Shown here: piece after piece, positions 7,110-15,587 of the stretch
Layout of the letters: every line of letters starts with the position of its first letter
Numbering within the stretch: position 1 is the stretch's first letter
Origin: an uncultured Bacteroides sp.
GTDB taxonomy: Bacteria; Bacteroidota; Bacteroidia; Bacteroidales; Bacteroidaceae
Assembly: GCA_900557355.1 (NCBI GenBank)
Contig: USSR01000080.1
Span: 1-15,840, forward strand
Direction of reading: 5' to 3'
DNA: 15,840 nucleotides
Position numbers and translations under genes: made by a program
Notes under the pieces: generated by a model
Seen by the model: the letters and a program-made list of their open reading frames with translations, nothing else
What the model was told of the DNA's origin: nothing
Databases searched by the model: none

Positions 7110-7569
7110 CAGGCTGTATGGTGAGCAAAAACAGGGGAAAGGCCGAAGATGAGTTCAAATGGAGCAGGCAAAAAAACTTGAAAAAGATTTTTTAGTCGTT
7201 TTTATTCTTTGTATTGTAAAAATTACCGCCATCATCCAGAGGAGGTGTCTCTGGTTTTAGTAAAACGGACGCGAAGGTTTACTGAAATCGAAAGCTCCTC
7301 ATACTTGGCACAGAAGCAAAGGAACCTTACGTGGCAAAAAATTACCACTTCCGCGGCCGAGTCTCTTATTTTATTCGGGCCTGGATAAGCTTCATCCGCC
7401 ACCTCTTCGGGAACCATCTTTCCGCTTTTGCAGATACGGAAAGCGTAACGGATCGTGCAGCAAGTGAAAACGGGAGAAAAGGCCAAAGATAATTCTCTAA
7501 ATAAAACTGATGAGGAACTTGAGAAAAAAAGAAAAATCAAGCAGACGCTAAAAAATATCCAAAGTTTGG
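7110..7569. other. Unexplained intergenic stretch with a G+C-richer block
   Basis: No convincing gene is seen. Positions about 7225-7465 are visibly richer in G+C than the AT-rich sequence on either side and include a small hairpin, CCAGAG (7236-7241) with CTCTGG (7249-7254), followed by TTTT. Similar A/G-rich stretches flank the block: CAGGGGAAAGGCCGAAGATGAG from 7131 and CGGGAGAAAAGGCCAAAGATAA from about 7470, each followed by an AACTTGA segment. The minus strand has a 128-codon reading frame (7232-7618) with no known domain. It could be a dispersed repeat or gene remnant. Confidence 0.35.
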
Positions 7570-7601
7570 TTAGGGTGCTCCGAAGCTCGTTCGTCCTTAT
7601 A
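7570..7601 (+). promoter_or_regulatory. Predicted ECF sigma promoter for the FAD oxidoreductase
   Basis: TTAGGGT (7570-7576), 15 nt, CGTCCTTATA (7592-7601) is the same motif and spacing as at 6097-6128 and 9024-9055. The motif ends 23 nt before the ATG at 7625, giving a short leader. Confidence 0.75.
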
Positions 7602-7624
7602 GAAAATGCTAAAACCATAAAAAC

Positions 7625-9004
7625 ATGAAAAGACGAAATTTTATCAAAAGCTTGAGTACGTTAGGATTGGCCTCAGTGGCCATGACTCCTACTTTAGCAT
7701 CCATACCGGGCGGCAATAACAAAGACAGCATCAGAGCCCGCATTCCCATAAGTACAGACTGGGATGTCATTGTGGTAGGAGGTGGACCCTCAGGATGTGC
7801 AGCTGCCGCCGCCGCCGCTCGCGATGGTGCTCGCACACTGCTGATTGAAGGAACCGGAGCTTTAGGAGGCATGGGAACCTCTGGCTTGCTAAATGCCTGG
7901 TGTCCTTTTACCGATGGGAACCGTATTATATATAAAGGTATAGCCGAAAAAGTATTCATGGAATCCCGCAAAGGTGTGCCCCACGTCCGCTACAATGACT
8001 GGGTGCCCATCAATAGCGAGTACCTCAAGGTCGTATACGATGACTTAGTGACCCAAGCCGGTGTACACGTGCTCTTCTTTACGACCATGGCTGCTGTCGA
8101 AATGAAACAAGACGGAGTGGTGGACGCAATCATTGTGGCCAACAAGGCCGGCCTTACAGCCTGCAAGGCTAAAGTGTTCATAGACTGCACCGGTGACGGC
8201 GATTTGGCAACTTGGGCGGGAGCCGACTATCTTAAAGGGGATGAAAACGGTGAAGTGCAGGACGGTACACTCTGTTTTACCGTATCGAACATCGACCCTT
8301 ATGAATACTCTCTGATAGGTAGCGTACACTCTAACCGAAAAGATTCGCCTGTGCACTCCATTCATGGAAATCCTAAATATCCCTTGGTCAAGGATGCGCA
8401 CATGAACGACAAGCTGGTAGGACCTGCTATCGTAGGATTCAATGCCGGACATGTCACTGTAGATAGCACCAATCCGGAGTCGTTGTCGCAGGCTATGCTG
8501 AAAGGCCGCAAGGTAGCTCAACAATTGCATCAGGGGCTTAGAGAGTTTGAGCCTAAAACCTTTGGCGCCTCACACTTGAACACTACCGGAAGCTTGATGG
8601 GGATTCGTGAAAGCCGCCGGATAAAGTGCGATTATACTTTTACCTTAGACGATTGGTTGGAACGCAAGGAGTTCGCCGATGGCATTGGACGCAACAATTA
8701 TTATATTGATGTCCATAAGAAAGACGCTAAGCATTTTCCTCGTTATAAAAAAGGAGAGTCACACGGGATTCCTTTCAGCTGTCTGACTCCGGTGAAACTG
8801 GAAAATGTGTTAGTGGCAGGCCGTTGCATATCAACCGACCCTTACGCCTACGGTAGCCTGCGTGTGATGCCTCCCTCGCTGGTGACCGGTGAAGCAGCAG
8901 GAACAGCCGCCGCACAGATTGTCCGTTCCAAGAAACCCGATGTACATAATGTGGACATTAAGCAGCTAAGGAGTAGACTTGTAGAGGTAGGACAATTAAT
9001 TTAA
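7625..9004 (+). CDS. Tat-signal FAD-dependent oxidoreductase (FAD_oxidored, PF12831-like)
   Basis: This 459-residue flavoprotein has a twin-arginine signal (KRRNFIKSLSTLG, residues 2-14) followed by a small hydrophobic stretch, predicting export in folded, FAD-bound form. A Rossmann fold follows: VVGGGPSGCAA (51-60) with the ribose-binding E75 in LLIEG, then DCTGDGD at about 187-193. The C-terminal block VLVAGRCISTDPYAYGSLRVMP ends with TGEAAGTAAA, the FAD-closing motif of this family. The family is common in Bacteroidetes polysaccharide loci, but substrates are mostly unknown; oxidation of a sugar or glycoside is a guess. It sits between the divergent sigma gene and fecR and has its own copy of the shared ECF-type promoter, so it appears to belong to the same response as the hydrolase. 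Length is ordinary and no residue looks missing. Confidence 0.88.
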   Translation: MKRRNFIKSLSTLGLASVAMTPTLASIPGGNNKDSIRARIPISTDWDVIVVGGGPSGCAAAAAAARDGARTLLIEGTGALGGMGTSGLLNAWCPFTDGNRIIYKGIAEKVFMESRKGVPHVRYNDWVPINSEYLKVVYDDLVTQAGVHVLFFTTMAAVEMKQDGVVDAIIVANKAGLTACKAKVFIDCTGDGDLATWAGADYLKGDENGEVQDGTLCFTVSNIDPYEYSLIGSVHSNRKDSPVHSIHGNPKYPLVKDAHMNDKLVGPAIVGFNAGHVTVDSTNPESLSQAMLKGRKVAQQLHQGLREFEPKTFGASHLNTTGSLMGIRESRRIKCDYTFTLDDWLERKEFADGIGRNNYYIDVHKKDAKHFPRYKKGESHGIPFSCLTPVKLENVLVAGRCISTDPYAYGSLRVMPPSLVTGEAAGTAAAQIVRSKKPDVHNVDIKQLRSRLVEVGQLI

Positions 9005-9023
9005 AAAAAAGCGGATTCCGTGT

Positions 9024-9055
9024 TTAGGGTATTCCCTCATTCATTCGTCCTCATA
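9024..9055 (+). promoter_or_regulatory. Predicted ECF sigma promoter for fecR-susC-susD
   Basis: TTAGGGT (9024-9030), 15 nt, CGTCCTCATA (9046-9055) is the third copy of the shared motif, 18 nt before the fecR ATG and just after the oxidoreductase stop. It differs from the other two at one base in the last block (C for T). The fecR-susC gap has no further copy, so susC and susD are probably read from here. Confidence 0.75.
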
Positions 9056-9073
9056 ATAGTGATATAACTATAT

Positions 9074-10000
9074 ATGGAACAAGAACTCCTACATAAGATG
9101 TTTCGTGGCGAGGCAACCGACCAAGAGTTGGCTGCCATTCGTCAATGGGTCAATGCCGACCAGGCTAACCGAAAAGATTTCTTCAGGGAACGCACCTTTT
9201 ACGATGCGCTCCAATTGAGCAAAAAGGCCACGGCCAATAAGCCCTCAGCGCGTAAAACGTTTATCCGGAGTTGGAGCCAAACCGTTGCTGCGGCAGCAGT
9301 GATTCTGATTTGTGTCTTGGCAGGCCCGGCCTTATGGAGCCATTTCGCCACTGATGAAATGTTTTTCAATACCATCAAGGTGCCAACCGGGCAACGTGTG
9401 GAAATGACCTTGTCTGATGGTACGCACATCTGGCTCAATGCCCGCTCCGAACTAACATATCCTACAAGCTTCAATAGCAAAAAACGTGAAGTTCGGCTGA
9501 AAGGGGAAGCTTTCTTCAATGTCACGAAGCAGGGCAACAAAAAATTCATTGTGAACACCGGCCGTTGCGAAGTAGAGGTGCTGGGCACGCAGTTCAACGT
9601 AGAATCCTATGAGGATGACGAATTTTCTACCGCCCTTATGCAAGGAAGCGTTAAGGTCACCGATTCAGAGAACCCCGACCAGGTTGTGACGCTCACTCCT
9701 AACAACTCGGCAACGTTGTGCGACGGGCAGCTTAAAGTGAGCCCCATTAGCAACTTTGATGCGTATAGCTGGAAAGAGGGAATCATCACGTTTCGCAACA
9801 CTTCGTTTAAAGATCTGATGAGAAAAATGGAAAAGAACTACGGCATACGAATTATTATAAACAACCCTAAACTCGACCATTACTCATGCAGTGGAAAGTT
9901 CCGCATATCGGATACCATAGAAACTGTGCTAAAAGCACTTCAGCAAGACGCTAAGTTCTCTTTCGAATATAAAAACAACGATACGATAATCATTCAATAA
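9074..10000 (+). CDS. FecR-family anti-sigma factor (transmembrane sensor)
   Basis: This 308-residue inner-membrane protein should hold the ECF sigma factor inactive until an outer-membrane signal arrives. The cytoplasmic N-terminus (1-65) contains the usual LLHKMFRGEATDQELAAIRQW segment. One membrane helix lies at about 69-88 (VAAAAVILICVLAGPALW). The periplasmic part has the FecR domain (about 98-200: VPTGQRVEMTLSDGTHIWLNA, LKGEAFFNV, VEVLGTQFNVESY) and a C-terminal DUF4974 domain (about 237-306: ITFRNTSFKDLMRKMEKNYGI). In known systems the last domain contacts the STN domain of the SusC-type transporter, and the next gene indeed encodes an STN-bearing SusC. It is preceded by an ECF-type promoter motif. 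The unusual point is that its presumed sigma partner is divergent and about 2.4 kb away. Confidence 0.94.
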   Translation: MEQELLHKMFRGEATDQELAAIRQWVNADQANRKDFFRERTFYDALQLSKKATANKPSARKTFIRSWSQTVAAAAVILICVLAGPALWSHFATDEMFFNTIKVPTGQRVEMTLSDGTHIWLNARSELTYPTSFNSKKREVRLKGEAFFNVTKQGNKKFIVNTGRCEVEVLGTQFNVESYEDDEFSTALMQGSVKVTDSENPDQVVTLTPNNSATLCDGQLKVSPISNFDAYSWKEGIITFRNTSFKDLMRKMEKNYGIRIIINNPKLDHYSCSGKFRISDTIETVLKALQQDAKFSFEYKNNDTIIIQ

Positions 10001-10005
10001 TAACC

Positions 10006-10095
10006 CTAAAAACTTTTTAATACCTATGACATCACCGCCTTAAATATAATATATATACCTATAAACATAACATACTAATACTAAAAAACTTTTAA
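10006..10095 (+). repeat. Pair of near-identical A/T boxes in the fecR-susC gap
   Basis: CTAAAAACTTTTTAA (10006-10020) and CTAAAAAACTTTTAA (10081-10095) bracket the AT-rich 105-nt gap, 75 bp apart; the second is 11 nt before the susC ATG. Each is close to palindromic. They may be regulator or RNA-processing sites, or low-complexity coincidence. No ECF motif or -33/-7 promoter is seen in this gap. Confidence 0.3.
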
Positions 10096-10105
10096 ACTTT
10101 ACATC

Positions 10106-13100
10106 ATGAGAAAAAGAAAAACCAGCGTATCACACCTGCTGAAAATGGCAGCGATGTTCTTGGTTTCGTGCCCCTTGAGTCTACAAGCGGTAACAGTGGA
10201 CCTGCAAGACTTGCGCATCACCTTGAACAAACGCAATGTCAAGGTGGAAAGTGTAATGAGTGACATTGAAAAACAGACAGACTTGTTGTTCATTTACAAC
10301 AAGAACGTAAACGTAAACAAAATAGTAAGCATCAACACCAAAAATTCTACTTTAGAGGAGGTGCTCAAGGATTTGTTCGGTGATGAAGCATCCTATAAGA
10401 TAGAAGGCGGCTACATTGTGCTCTCTCGCAACGGAGCTTCGACAAACGATAGCCAACAGCAAGCCAAGCGCACCATAAAAGGTGTTGTAAAAGATTCTTT
10501 CGGGCCTATTATCGGTGCAAATATTATAGAGAAAGGTACTACTAACGGTGTTATCTCCGATACGGATGGAAATTTTACATTGTCTGTAAGCAACCCAAAA
10601 GCTACCCTTATTGTCACTTACATAGGTTATAAGTCTACCGAAGTGGCGATAGGCAATAGTAACTCATACGAAGTTGTCATGCAAGAAGATACCGAAGCGC
10701 TGGAGGAAGTTGTGGTAATCGGCTACGGTAGTGCCCGCAAAATGGACTTGACAGGTTCTACGTCTTCATTGGGCGGTGAGAAATTGCGTATGAATAACAC
10801 TCCTCAGCTGTCATCACAATTGCAAGGACAGATGGCCGGTGTGCAGATAACAAGGTCAAGCGGCGATCCAGGTTCCGGAGCCACAATACGTGTACGTGGT
10901 ATTACGACTCTCTCTACCAACGACCCCTTGGTCATTATTGATGGAGTACCCGGAAACTTGGGCGATGTGGCACCGGAAAACGTGAAAGACATTCAGGTTC
11001 TTAAAGATGCGGCATCTGCAGCAATCTATGGTTCACGTGCTGCCGCAGGTGTTGTGCTGGTTACAACAAAGCGTGCCAAGAATAAAGAATTCCATCTGTC
11101 ATATAATGGCGAATATGGAATAGATAAGCCGACAGAAGTGCCCGAATTTGCTAATTCGGTTCAATGGATGACTGGCTTGAATGAAATGACATACAATGAT
11201 GGCGCTTCTTCTCCTTACTCTATCTATTCGAAAGAAATGATAGACAACTATGCGCAATTGCGTGCTGAAGACCCAGACAGGTATGCCGATACGGATTTTA
11301 TGGGACTCGGACTTAAAAGCCATACATCACACCATCGCCATTCGTTGTCGTTGAGTGGAGGAACTGACAAACTGAAAAGTAACTTCAACTTGGGATATTA
11401 TAGCTCTGAATCGCTTTTTAAGAACAAAAACTACGAGCGGATTAATATCCGTACCAATAACGATTACTCCATAAACAAGTGGATTCATGCCAATGTAGAC
11501 TTGAACATGGTGTATGGGAACTCCGAAAAATCTCATGCTTCCATATCCGAGCTGATGGAGCGTGCTCCTATTTACAATGTTTATTGGAGCGACGGCACTT
11601 TTGCCGATGGCAAGGATGGAGATAATCCTATCGCAAAGCAAGAATTGGGAGGAACCTCTATCAGCAAGAATTATCGTATAAGTGGTAAAATCCAATTGGA
11701 CATTAAGCCGATCAAGGGGCTGACATTGACGGCCATCCTTGCTCCGAACTATTCTTTTGCAATTGGGAAGAGCCATACTAAACGATACGATGTGTACACC
11801 ATTTCCGGTGAAACAATTCCGGGAAAGGACAATGCGACTACTAACCTGAGCGAATCGCGCAACCACAACCATAGCTTAACAAAACAACTCTATGCCAATT
11901 ACAAACTGGACATCAAGAAACATTCCATCGGAGTGATGGCCGGTTATGAAGACTATGCATACAAGTGGGAGAATCTGGGTGCTTCACGTACCAATTATAC
12001 TTTGAATAACTATCCTTACTTGGATTTAGGTCCTAAAGATTACCAGTTTAATAGTGGCAGTGCCGGACACAATGCTTACCGCTCTGTGTTTGGACGTATC
12101 ATGTATTCATGGGCAAATCGCTACATGCTGCAAGCCAATGTCCGTTCCGACGGTTCTTCACGCTTTGCAAAAGGTCATCGTTGGGGAACGTTCCCGTCGG
12201 TAAGTGCCGGATGGATTGTTTCTGAGGAATCTTGGTTCAACAAAAAAGTTGTAGACTATTTGAAGCTGCGTGGCTCTATCGGTCAATTGGGAAATGAGCG
12301 TATCGGTTCTGAATTCCCTTATCAAGCTAAGTTGGCTTTCGGAACAGGTTATCTTCCCAACACCTCTACGGGTGTGTCCGATGTTGTTCAAACAGCCTAT
12401 CAGTCTGAATATGCTTTCAATGATTTGACATGGGAAACCACCACCACTTATGGAGTTGGCGTGGATTTCGGATTATTAGATAGCCGCTTGCGTGGTTCTT
12501 TCGATTACTATTACAAGAAAACCACCGATATGCTGATGCAAGTAGGATTCCCTTCTTATTTCGGATACAATGCACCGCAGAACAATGCTGCTGATATGCA
12601 CACCAGAGGCTGGGACTTTGAATTGTCGTGGAGCGACCATATTGATGATTTCAAGTATGGAGTAAGCTTCAACCTGTCCGACTATCGTTCTAAGATGGGA
12701 TATATGGCCGACAGACAGAATATCGGTTCCGGTAAGATAACCGAGGAAGGTTCTTATTACAATGAATGGTACGGTTATAAGAGCTTAGGCATTATCCTGA
12801 ATGCAGATGCTATGTATGATGCCGATGGAAAGAAGATAGCTGTGCTCACTAACAATGACAAAGAGGGTAACATCCGTTATCAAGACATTGATGGCGATAA
12901 CAAGATAACCGCTTCCAGCGACCGAGTGAGACTGGGTAATTCATTGCCCGAACTGCAATACGGTGGTTCTATATGGGCCGAATGGAAAGGCATTGACTTC
13001 AATCTGGCATTTCAAGGCATCGGGCATATACTTTCTTATTGGTCATGGCCCGTCACTCCCTTTAAATATCAGGCATACGCTTGTCCGCTTAATTTAATTG

Positions 13101-13429
13101 AGAGCCATTGGAGCCCTAATACTACCGATGCAGAGAATGCCAAGGCTAAATATCCGAAGCTGACAACGAATAATACAAATATTTACGCAACCAGTGATTT
13201 CTACTTATTTAATGGGGCTTACATGCGTATAAAGAATATAACCCTTGGTTATACTTTCCCCAAGCAGCTGACTCAGAAGTTTAATGTAAGCAAACTGAGA
13301 GCTTACTTTAGCGTTAATGATTTGCCGGCATTCTCTAACCATCCTAAAGGGTATGATCCTGAGTGGACCAGCTATGGCAACGATTTAATAACCTCTTCAT
13401 TTATATTCGGCTTGAATGTTTCATTTTAA
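10106..13429 (+). CDS. SusC/RagA-family TonB-dependent outer-membrane transporter with STN domain
   Basis: This 1107-residue protein imports oligosaccharides across the outer membrane and also signals. It has a signal peptide (1-28, ending SLQA) and an STN domain (about 33-108: LNKRNVKVESVMSDIEKQTDL, then GGYIVLSRNG). A carboxypeptidase-D-like regulatory domain follows (about 123-193: IKGVVKDSFGPIIGANI, DTDGNFTLSV, TYIGYK). Then come the TonB-box region EALEEVVVIGYG (197-208), a plug (about 210-323: LQGQMAGVQITRSSGDPG, IRVRGITTL, PLVIIDGVPG, VLKDAASAAIYGSRAAAGVVLVTTK) and a beta barrel ending in an aromatic residue (LNVSF). The STN domain distinguishes transporters that signal through FecR from plain SusC, which fits the fecR gene immediately upstream. 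susD follows after 13 nt. Confidence 0.96.
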   Translation: MRKRKTSVSHLLKMAAMFLVSCPLSLQAVTVDLQDLRITLNKRNVKVESVMSDIEKQTDLLFIYNKNVNVNKIVSINTKNSTLEEVLKDLFGDEASYKIEGGYIVLSRNGASTNDSQQQAKRTIKGVVKDSFGPIIGANIIEKGTTNGVISDTDGNFTLSVSNPKATLIVTYIGYKSTEVAIGNSNSYEVVMQEDTEALEEVVVIGYGSARKMDLTGSTSSLGGEKLRMNNTPQLSSQLQGQMAGVQITRSSGDPGSGATIRVRGITTLSTNDPLVIIDGVPGNLGDVAPENVKDIQVLKDAASAAIYGSRAAAGVVLVTTKRAKNKEFHLSYNGEYGIDKPTEVPEFANSVQWMTGLNEMTYNDGASSPYSIYSKEMIDNYAQLRAEDPDRYADTDFMGLGLKSHTSHHRHSLSLSGGTDKLKSNFNLGYYSSESLFKNKNYERINIRTNNDYSINKWIHANVDLNMVYGNSEKSHASISELMERAPIYNVYWSDGTFADGKDGDNPIAKQELGGTSISKNYRISGKIQLDIKPIKGLTLTAILAPNYSFAIGKSHTKRYDVYTISGETIPGKDNATTNLSESRNHNHSLTKQLYANYKLDIKKHSIGVMAGYEDYAYKWENLGASRTNYTLNNYPYLDLGPKDYQFNSGSAGHNAYRSVFGRIMYSWANRYMLQANVRSDGSSRFAKGHRWGTFPSVSAGWIVSEESWFNKKVVDYLKLRGSIGQLGNERIGSEFPYQAKLAFGTGYLPNTSTGVSDVVQTAYQSEYAFNDLTWETTTTYGVGVDFGLLDSRLRGSFDYYYKKTTDMLMQVGFPSYFGYNAPQNNAADMHTRGWDFELSWSDHIDDFKYGVSFNLSDYRSKMGYMADRQNIGSGKITEEGSYYNEWYGYKSLGIILNADAMYDADGKKIAVLTNNDKEGNIRYQDIDGDNKITASSDRVRLGNSLPELQYGGSIWAEWKGIDFNLAFQGIGHILSYWSWPVTPFKYQAYACPLNLIESHWSPNTTDAENAKAKYPKLTTNNTNIYATSDFYLFNGAYMRIKNITLGYTFPKQLTQKFNVSKLRAYFSVNDLPAFSNHPKGYDPEWTSYGNDLITSSFIFGLNVSF

Positions 13430-13442
13430 TATCTAAGAAATC

Positions 13443-15281
13443 ATGAAAAAATTGCATAAAAAGATATTGGTCATGACAATGGCCATCGGCCTGACAGCTT
13501 GCGCTGATTTAGATTTGAATCCTTTGTCTGAAGGGTCAAGTGAAAACTGGTACCACGATGCCACGGAAATAGAAATGGCCTTGAATGATTTGTGGCGACC
13601 GGACTTTTTCCCTATCGATGGTATTGATTGGGACGATGACGTGCTGAACCGTGGTGCGTCAAATGAAATCACTATTGGAACAGTTACTTCGCAATGGAAA
13701 ACCTCTGTCAGCAGATGGAACGTGCTCTACAAAGCAATTGCGCGTGCAAACAAAATCGTCAATGCACTGGATAAAGGCAGTGCATCGGGGCTGAGAGAAG
13801 CCAAAGTGAACCAATACAAAGGCGAAGCCTATTTTATGCTGGGCTTTGCTTACGGTGAGCTGACTGCATATTATGGTGACTGCATTCTCAATAACAACAT
13901 GAGCCTGAACGAAGCATACCATGCCGCCCGTTCTCCTAAGGAAAAGGTGCTTGAATATGCTTATGAATGTTTCGATAAGGCCATCGAATACTTGCCGGCC
14001 ACGATAACCGGACAGCTCAGACCGACTAAAGGTGCTGCACTTGGCTTTAAGGCGCGTTTTGCCCTGTTCCATCAAGACTGGCAGACTGCTGCAGATGCTG
14101 CTAAGCAATGTATGGACTTGAATGTGTACGAGTTGCACGACAATTATCTCGATTTGTTTAAGGCAGACAAGTCGAAAGAGCTGATGTTCTATTTCAAGGG
14201 AAACCTGGCTCTTAAGAAAGGATTCGGCCTTTTTACCGACATCCGAAATACAATCATACGTAAGGTCAGTGGAACTGCCGGAAAGAGCCCTTCTTTGGAA
14301 TTGCTATGCGCTTATACCTGCATAGACGGATTGCCTATCGACGAATCGCCGCTCTATAATCCTAAAGACCCGTTTGCCAACCGTGATCCCCGATTGGCAA
14401 TGACCATTCAGCCGTATAAGACGAAGTATTCGGAAGATTATGCTGAATATGAGGCCTCGAAGAAAGATGGCACATTCCCCGAGAAATATCCGGACTACGT
14501 TATGCTGGGATATGAATATAACCCCAGCCCTTACGCCAATAAAGTCTACGAGGTGGCTACTGGCAAAATGGTTCTGAGCAGCGATTCGAAAGCTTCTAAC
14601 CAGCATGCCGCATACAATGGTTTGGTAATCCGCAAATTTGTGAAAGAGGAGTGGAAAAACTATAACAAGTATGGCGGCGTCTCAGACAATTGCCATCCCT
14701 ACCTGCGTTATGCCGAAGTTCTTATGACTTACTTGGAGGCTAAGAATGAGATGGGGACGTGTACGCAAGAAGATTTGGACAAGACTATCAACTTGATCCG
14801 GGAGCGTGCTTATCGGAATACAGGTATCGACTACCCCAGAGTCAAGGTCGCTTCGCAAGCAGCACTCCGCCGTATCATACGGATGGACCGTCGTGCGGAG
14901 TTTACATTCGAAAGTGTTCGGTATCGCGATTTGCTGCGCTGGAGAGTAGCCGAGAAGTCGCATAACAAATCCATGTATTACTTGGATCGTGCATGGTCCG
15001 GCTCGACCAATTGGAACGGACTGACAGGCAGCGAGTCGAATACGCAATTGTCTGACGAGTTTATGAAGCTTTTGAAAAACTGGGACGAGGGCAACTATCC
15101 GATAGGAGGCATCCCTAATATTGACGAAGACGGACTTCCCGATTTGTCTCCGATGGAAGAGGCCGGCTATATCGTGACTTTCTATAAGATGTCGTTCGAC
15201 CCCAAAAAGAACTATTTGTGGCCCATACCGGCTGACGACCTCTTGGTCAACGACCAATTGGAGCAGAACCCCGGTTACTAA
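13443..15281 (+). CDS. SusD/RagB-family surface glycan-binding lipoprotein
   Basis: This 612-residue lipoprotein forms the lid of the SusC transporter and binds the glycan. It has a lipoprotein signal with lipobox LTAC and C20 as the lipidated residue, followed by acidic ADLDL, as in surface-exported Bacteroidetes lipoproteins. The alpha-helical TPR-like SusD fold is recognisable from the RWNVLYKAIARANKIVNAL segment (about 90-108), the AYFMLGFAYGELTAYYGD segment (about 130-147) and the C-terminal RRIIRMDRRAEFTFESVRYRDLLRWR block. It ends with the family signature NYLWPIPADDLLVNDQLEQNPGY. It is 13 nt after susC and certainly cotranscribed. Glycan specificity cannot be read from the sequence. 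No further surface glycan-binding protein or hydrolase follows in the window. Confidence 0.96.
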   Translation: MKKLHKKILVMTMAIGLTACADLDLNPLSEGSSENWYHDATEIEMALNDLWRPDFFPIDGIDWDDDVLNRGASNEITIGTVTSQWKTSVSRWNVLYKAIARANKIVNALDKGSASGLREAKVNQYKGEAYFMLGFAYGELTAYYGDCILNNNMSLNEAYHAARSPKEKVLEYAYECFDKAIEYLPATITGQLRPTKGAALGFKARFALFHQDWQTAADAAKQCMDLNVYELHDNYLDLFKADKSKELMFYFKGNLALKKGFGLFTDIRNTIIRKVSGTAGKSPSLELLCAYTCIDGLPIDESPLYNPKDPFANRDPRLAMTIQPYKTKYSEDYAEYEASKKDGTFPEKYPDYVMLGYEYNPSPYANKVYEVATGKMVLSSDSKASNQHAAYNGLVIRKFVKEEWKNYNKYGGVSDNCHPYLRYAEVLMTYLEAKNEMGTCTQEDLDKTINLIRERAYRNTGIDYPRVKVASQAALRRIIRMDRRAEFTFESVRYRDLLRWRVAEKSHNKSMYYLDRAWSGSTNWNGLTGSESNTQLSDEFMKLLKNWDEGNYPIGGIPNIDEDGLPDLSPMEEAGYIVTFYKMSFDPKKNYLWPIPADDLLVNDQLEQNPGY

Positions 15282-15399
15282 TATGCCGATATCGACTCTG
15301 CCTTTCCTGTGGAATCTGCAATCTGTGTAACACTGATTAAAGACGGAAAGTAGAACCAAGCTGTAGAGGGTGTCAGAAGAAACTCCCTTGATACTTTCC

Positions 15400-15472
15400 T
15401 TTAGGCGCGAATTGCGCGGAACCTCGGATTTAATTATAGAATCCGTATTGTTCCGCGTGATACGCGCCTAAA
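15400..15472. repeat. 73-nt palindromic element (long hairpin) downstream of susD
   Basis: Outer arms TTTAGGCGCG (15400-15409) and CGCGCCTAAA (15463-15472) pair perfectly. After one A-A mismatch and four pairs, two of them G-U, CGCGGAAC (15415-15422) pairs with GTTCCGCG (15450-15457). CGGATT (15425-15430) then pairs with AATCCG (15440-15445) around a 9-nt loop. It starts 119 nt after the susD stop and has no T-tract. It may end or protect the susD message, or be a member of a REP-like repeat family. Confidence 0.8.
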
Positions 15473-15587
15473 TATTATCACATCACGAAAGCGCCCGCAT
15501 GCTTTTGAATCTGTCCCTTTCGGTGTCCTTACTTATGAGGAGATGTCCGGGCCGATAGTTGGCGTTATGCACAAGATGGCGTGTTTC

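Noticed and set aside
7232..7618. 128-codon minus-strand reading frame in the divergent intergenic region
   Set aside because: It overlaps the predicted oxidoreductase promoter, has no recognisable domain and has an odd Ser/Phe/Cys-rich composition. I describe the region rather than call a gene.
10001..10105. Fourth ECF motif before susC
   Set aside because: I checked for TTAGGGT and CGTCC in both orientations. ACCCTA at 10003 lacks a CGTCC partner at the right distance, so susC is probably read from the fecR promoter.
14682..15359. 225-codon minus-strand frame opposite susD
   Set aside because: It is a shadow of the clear susD coding sequence, with no domain features.
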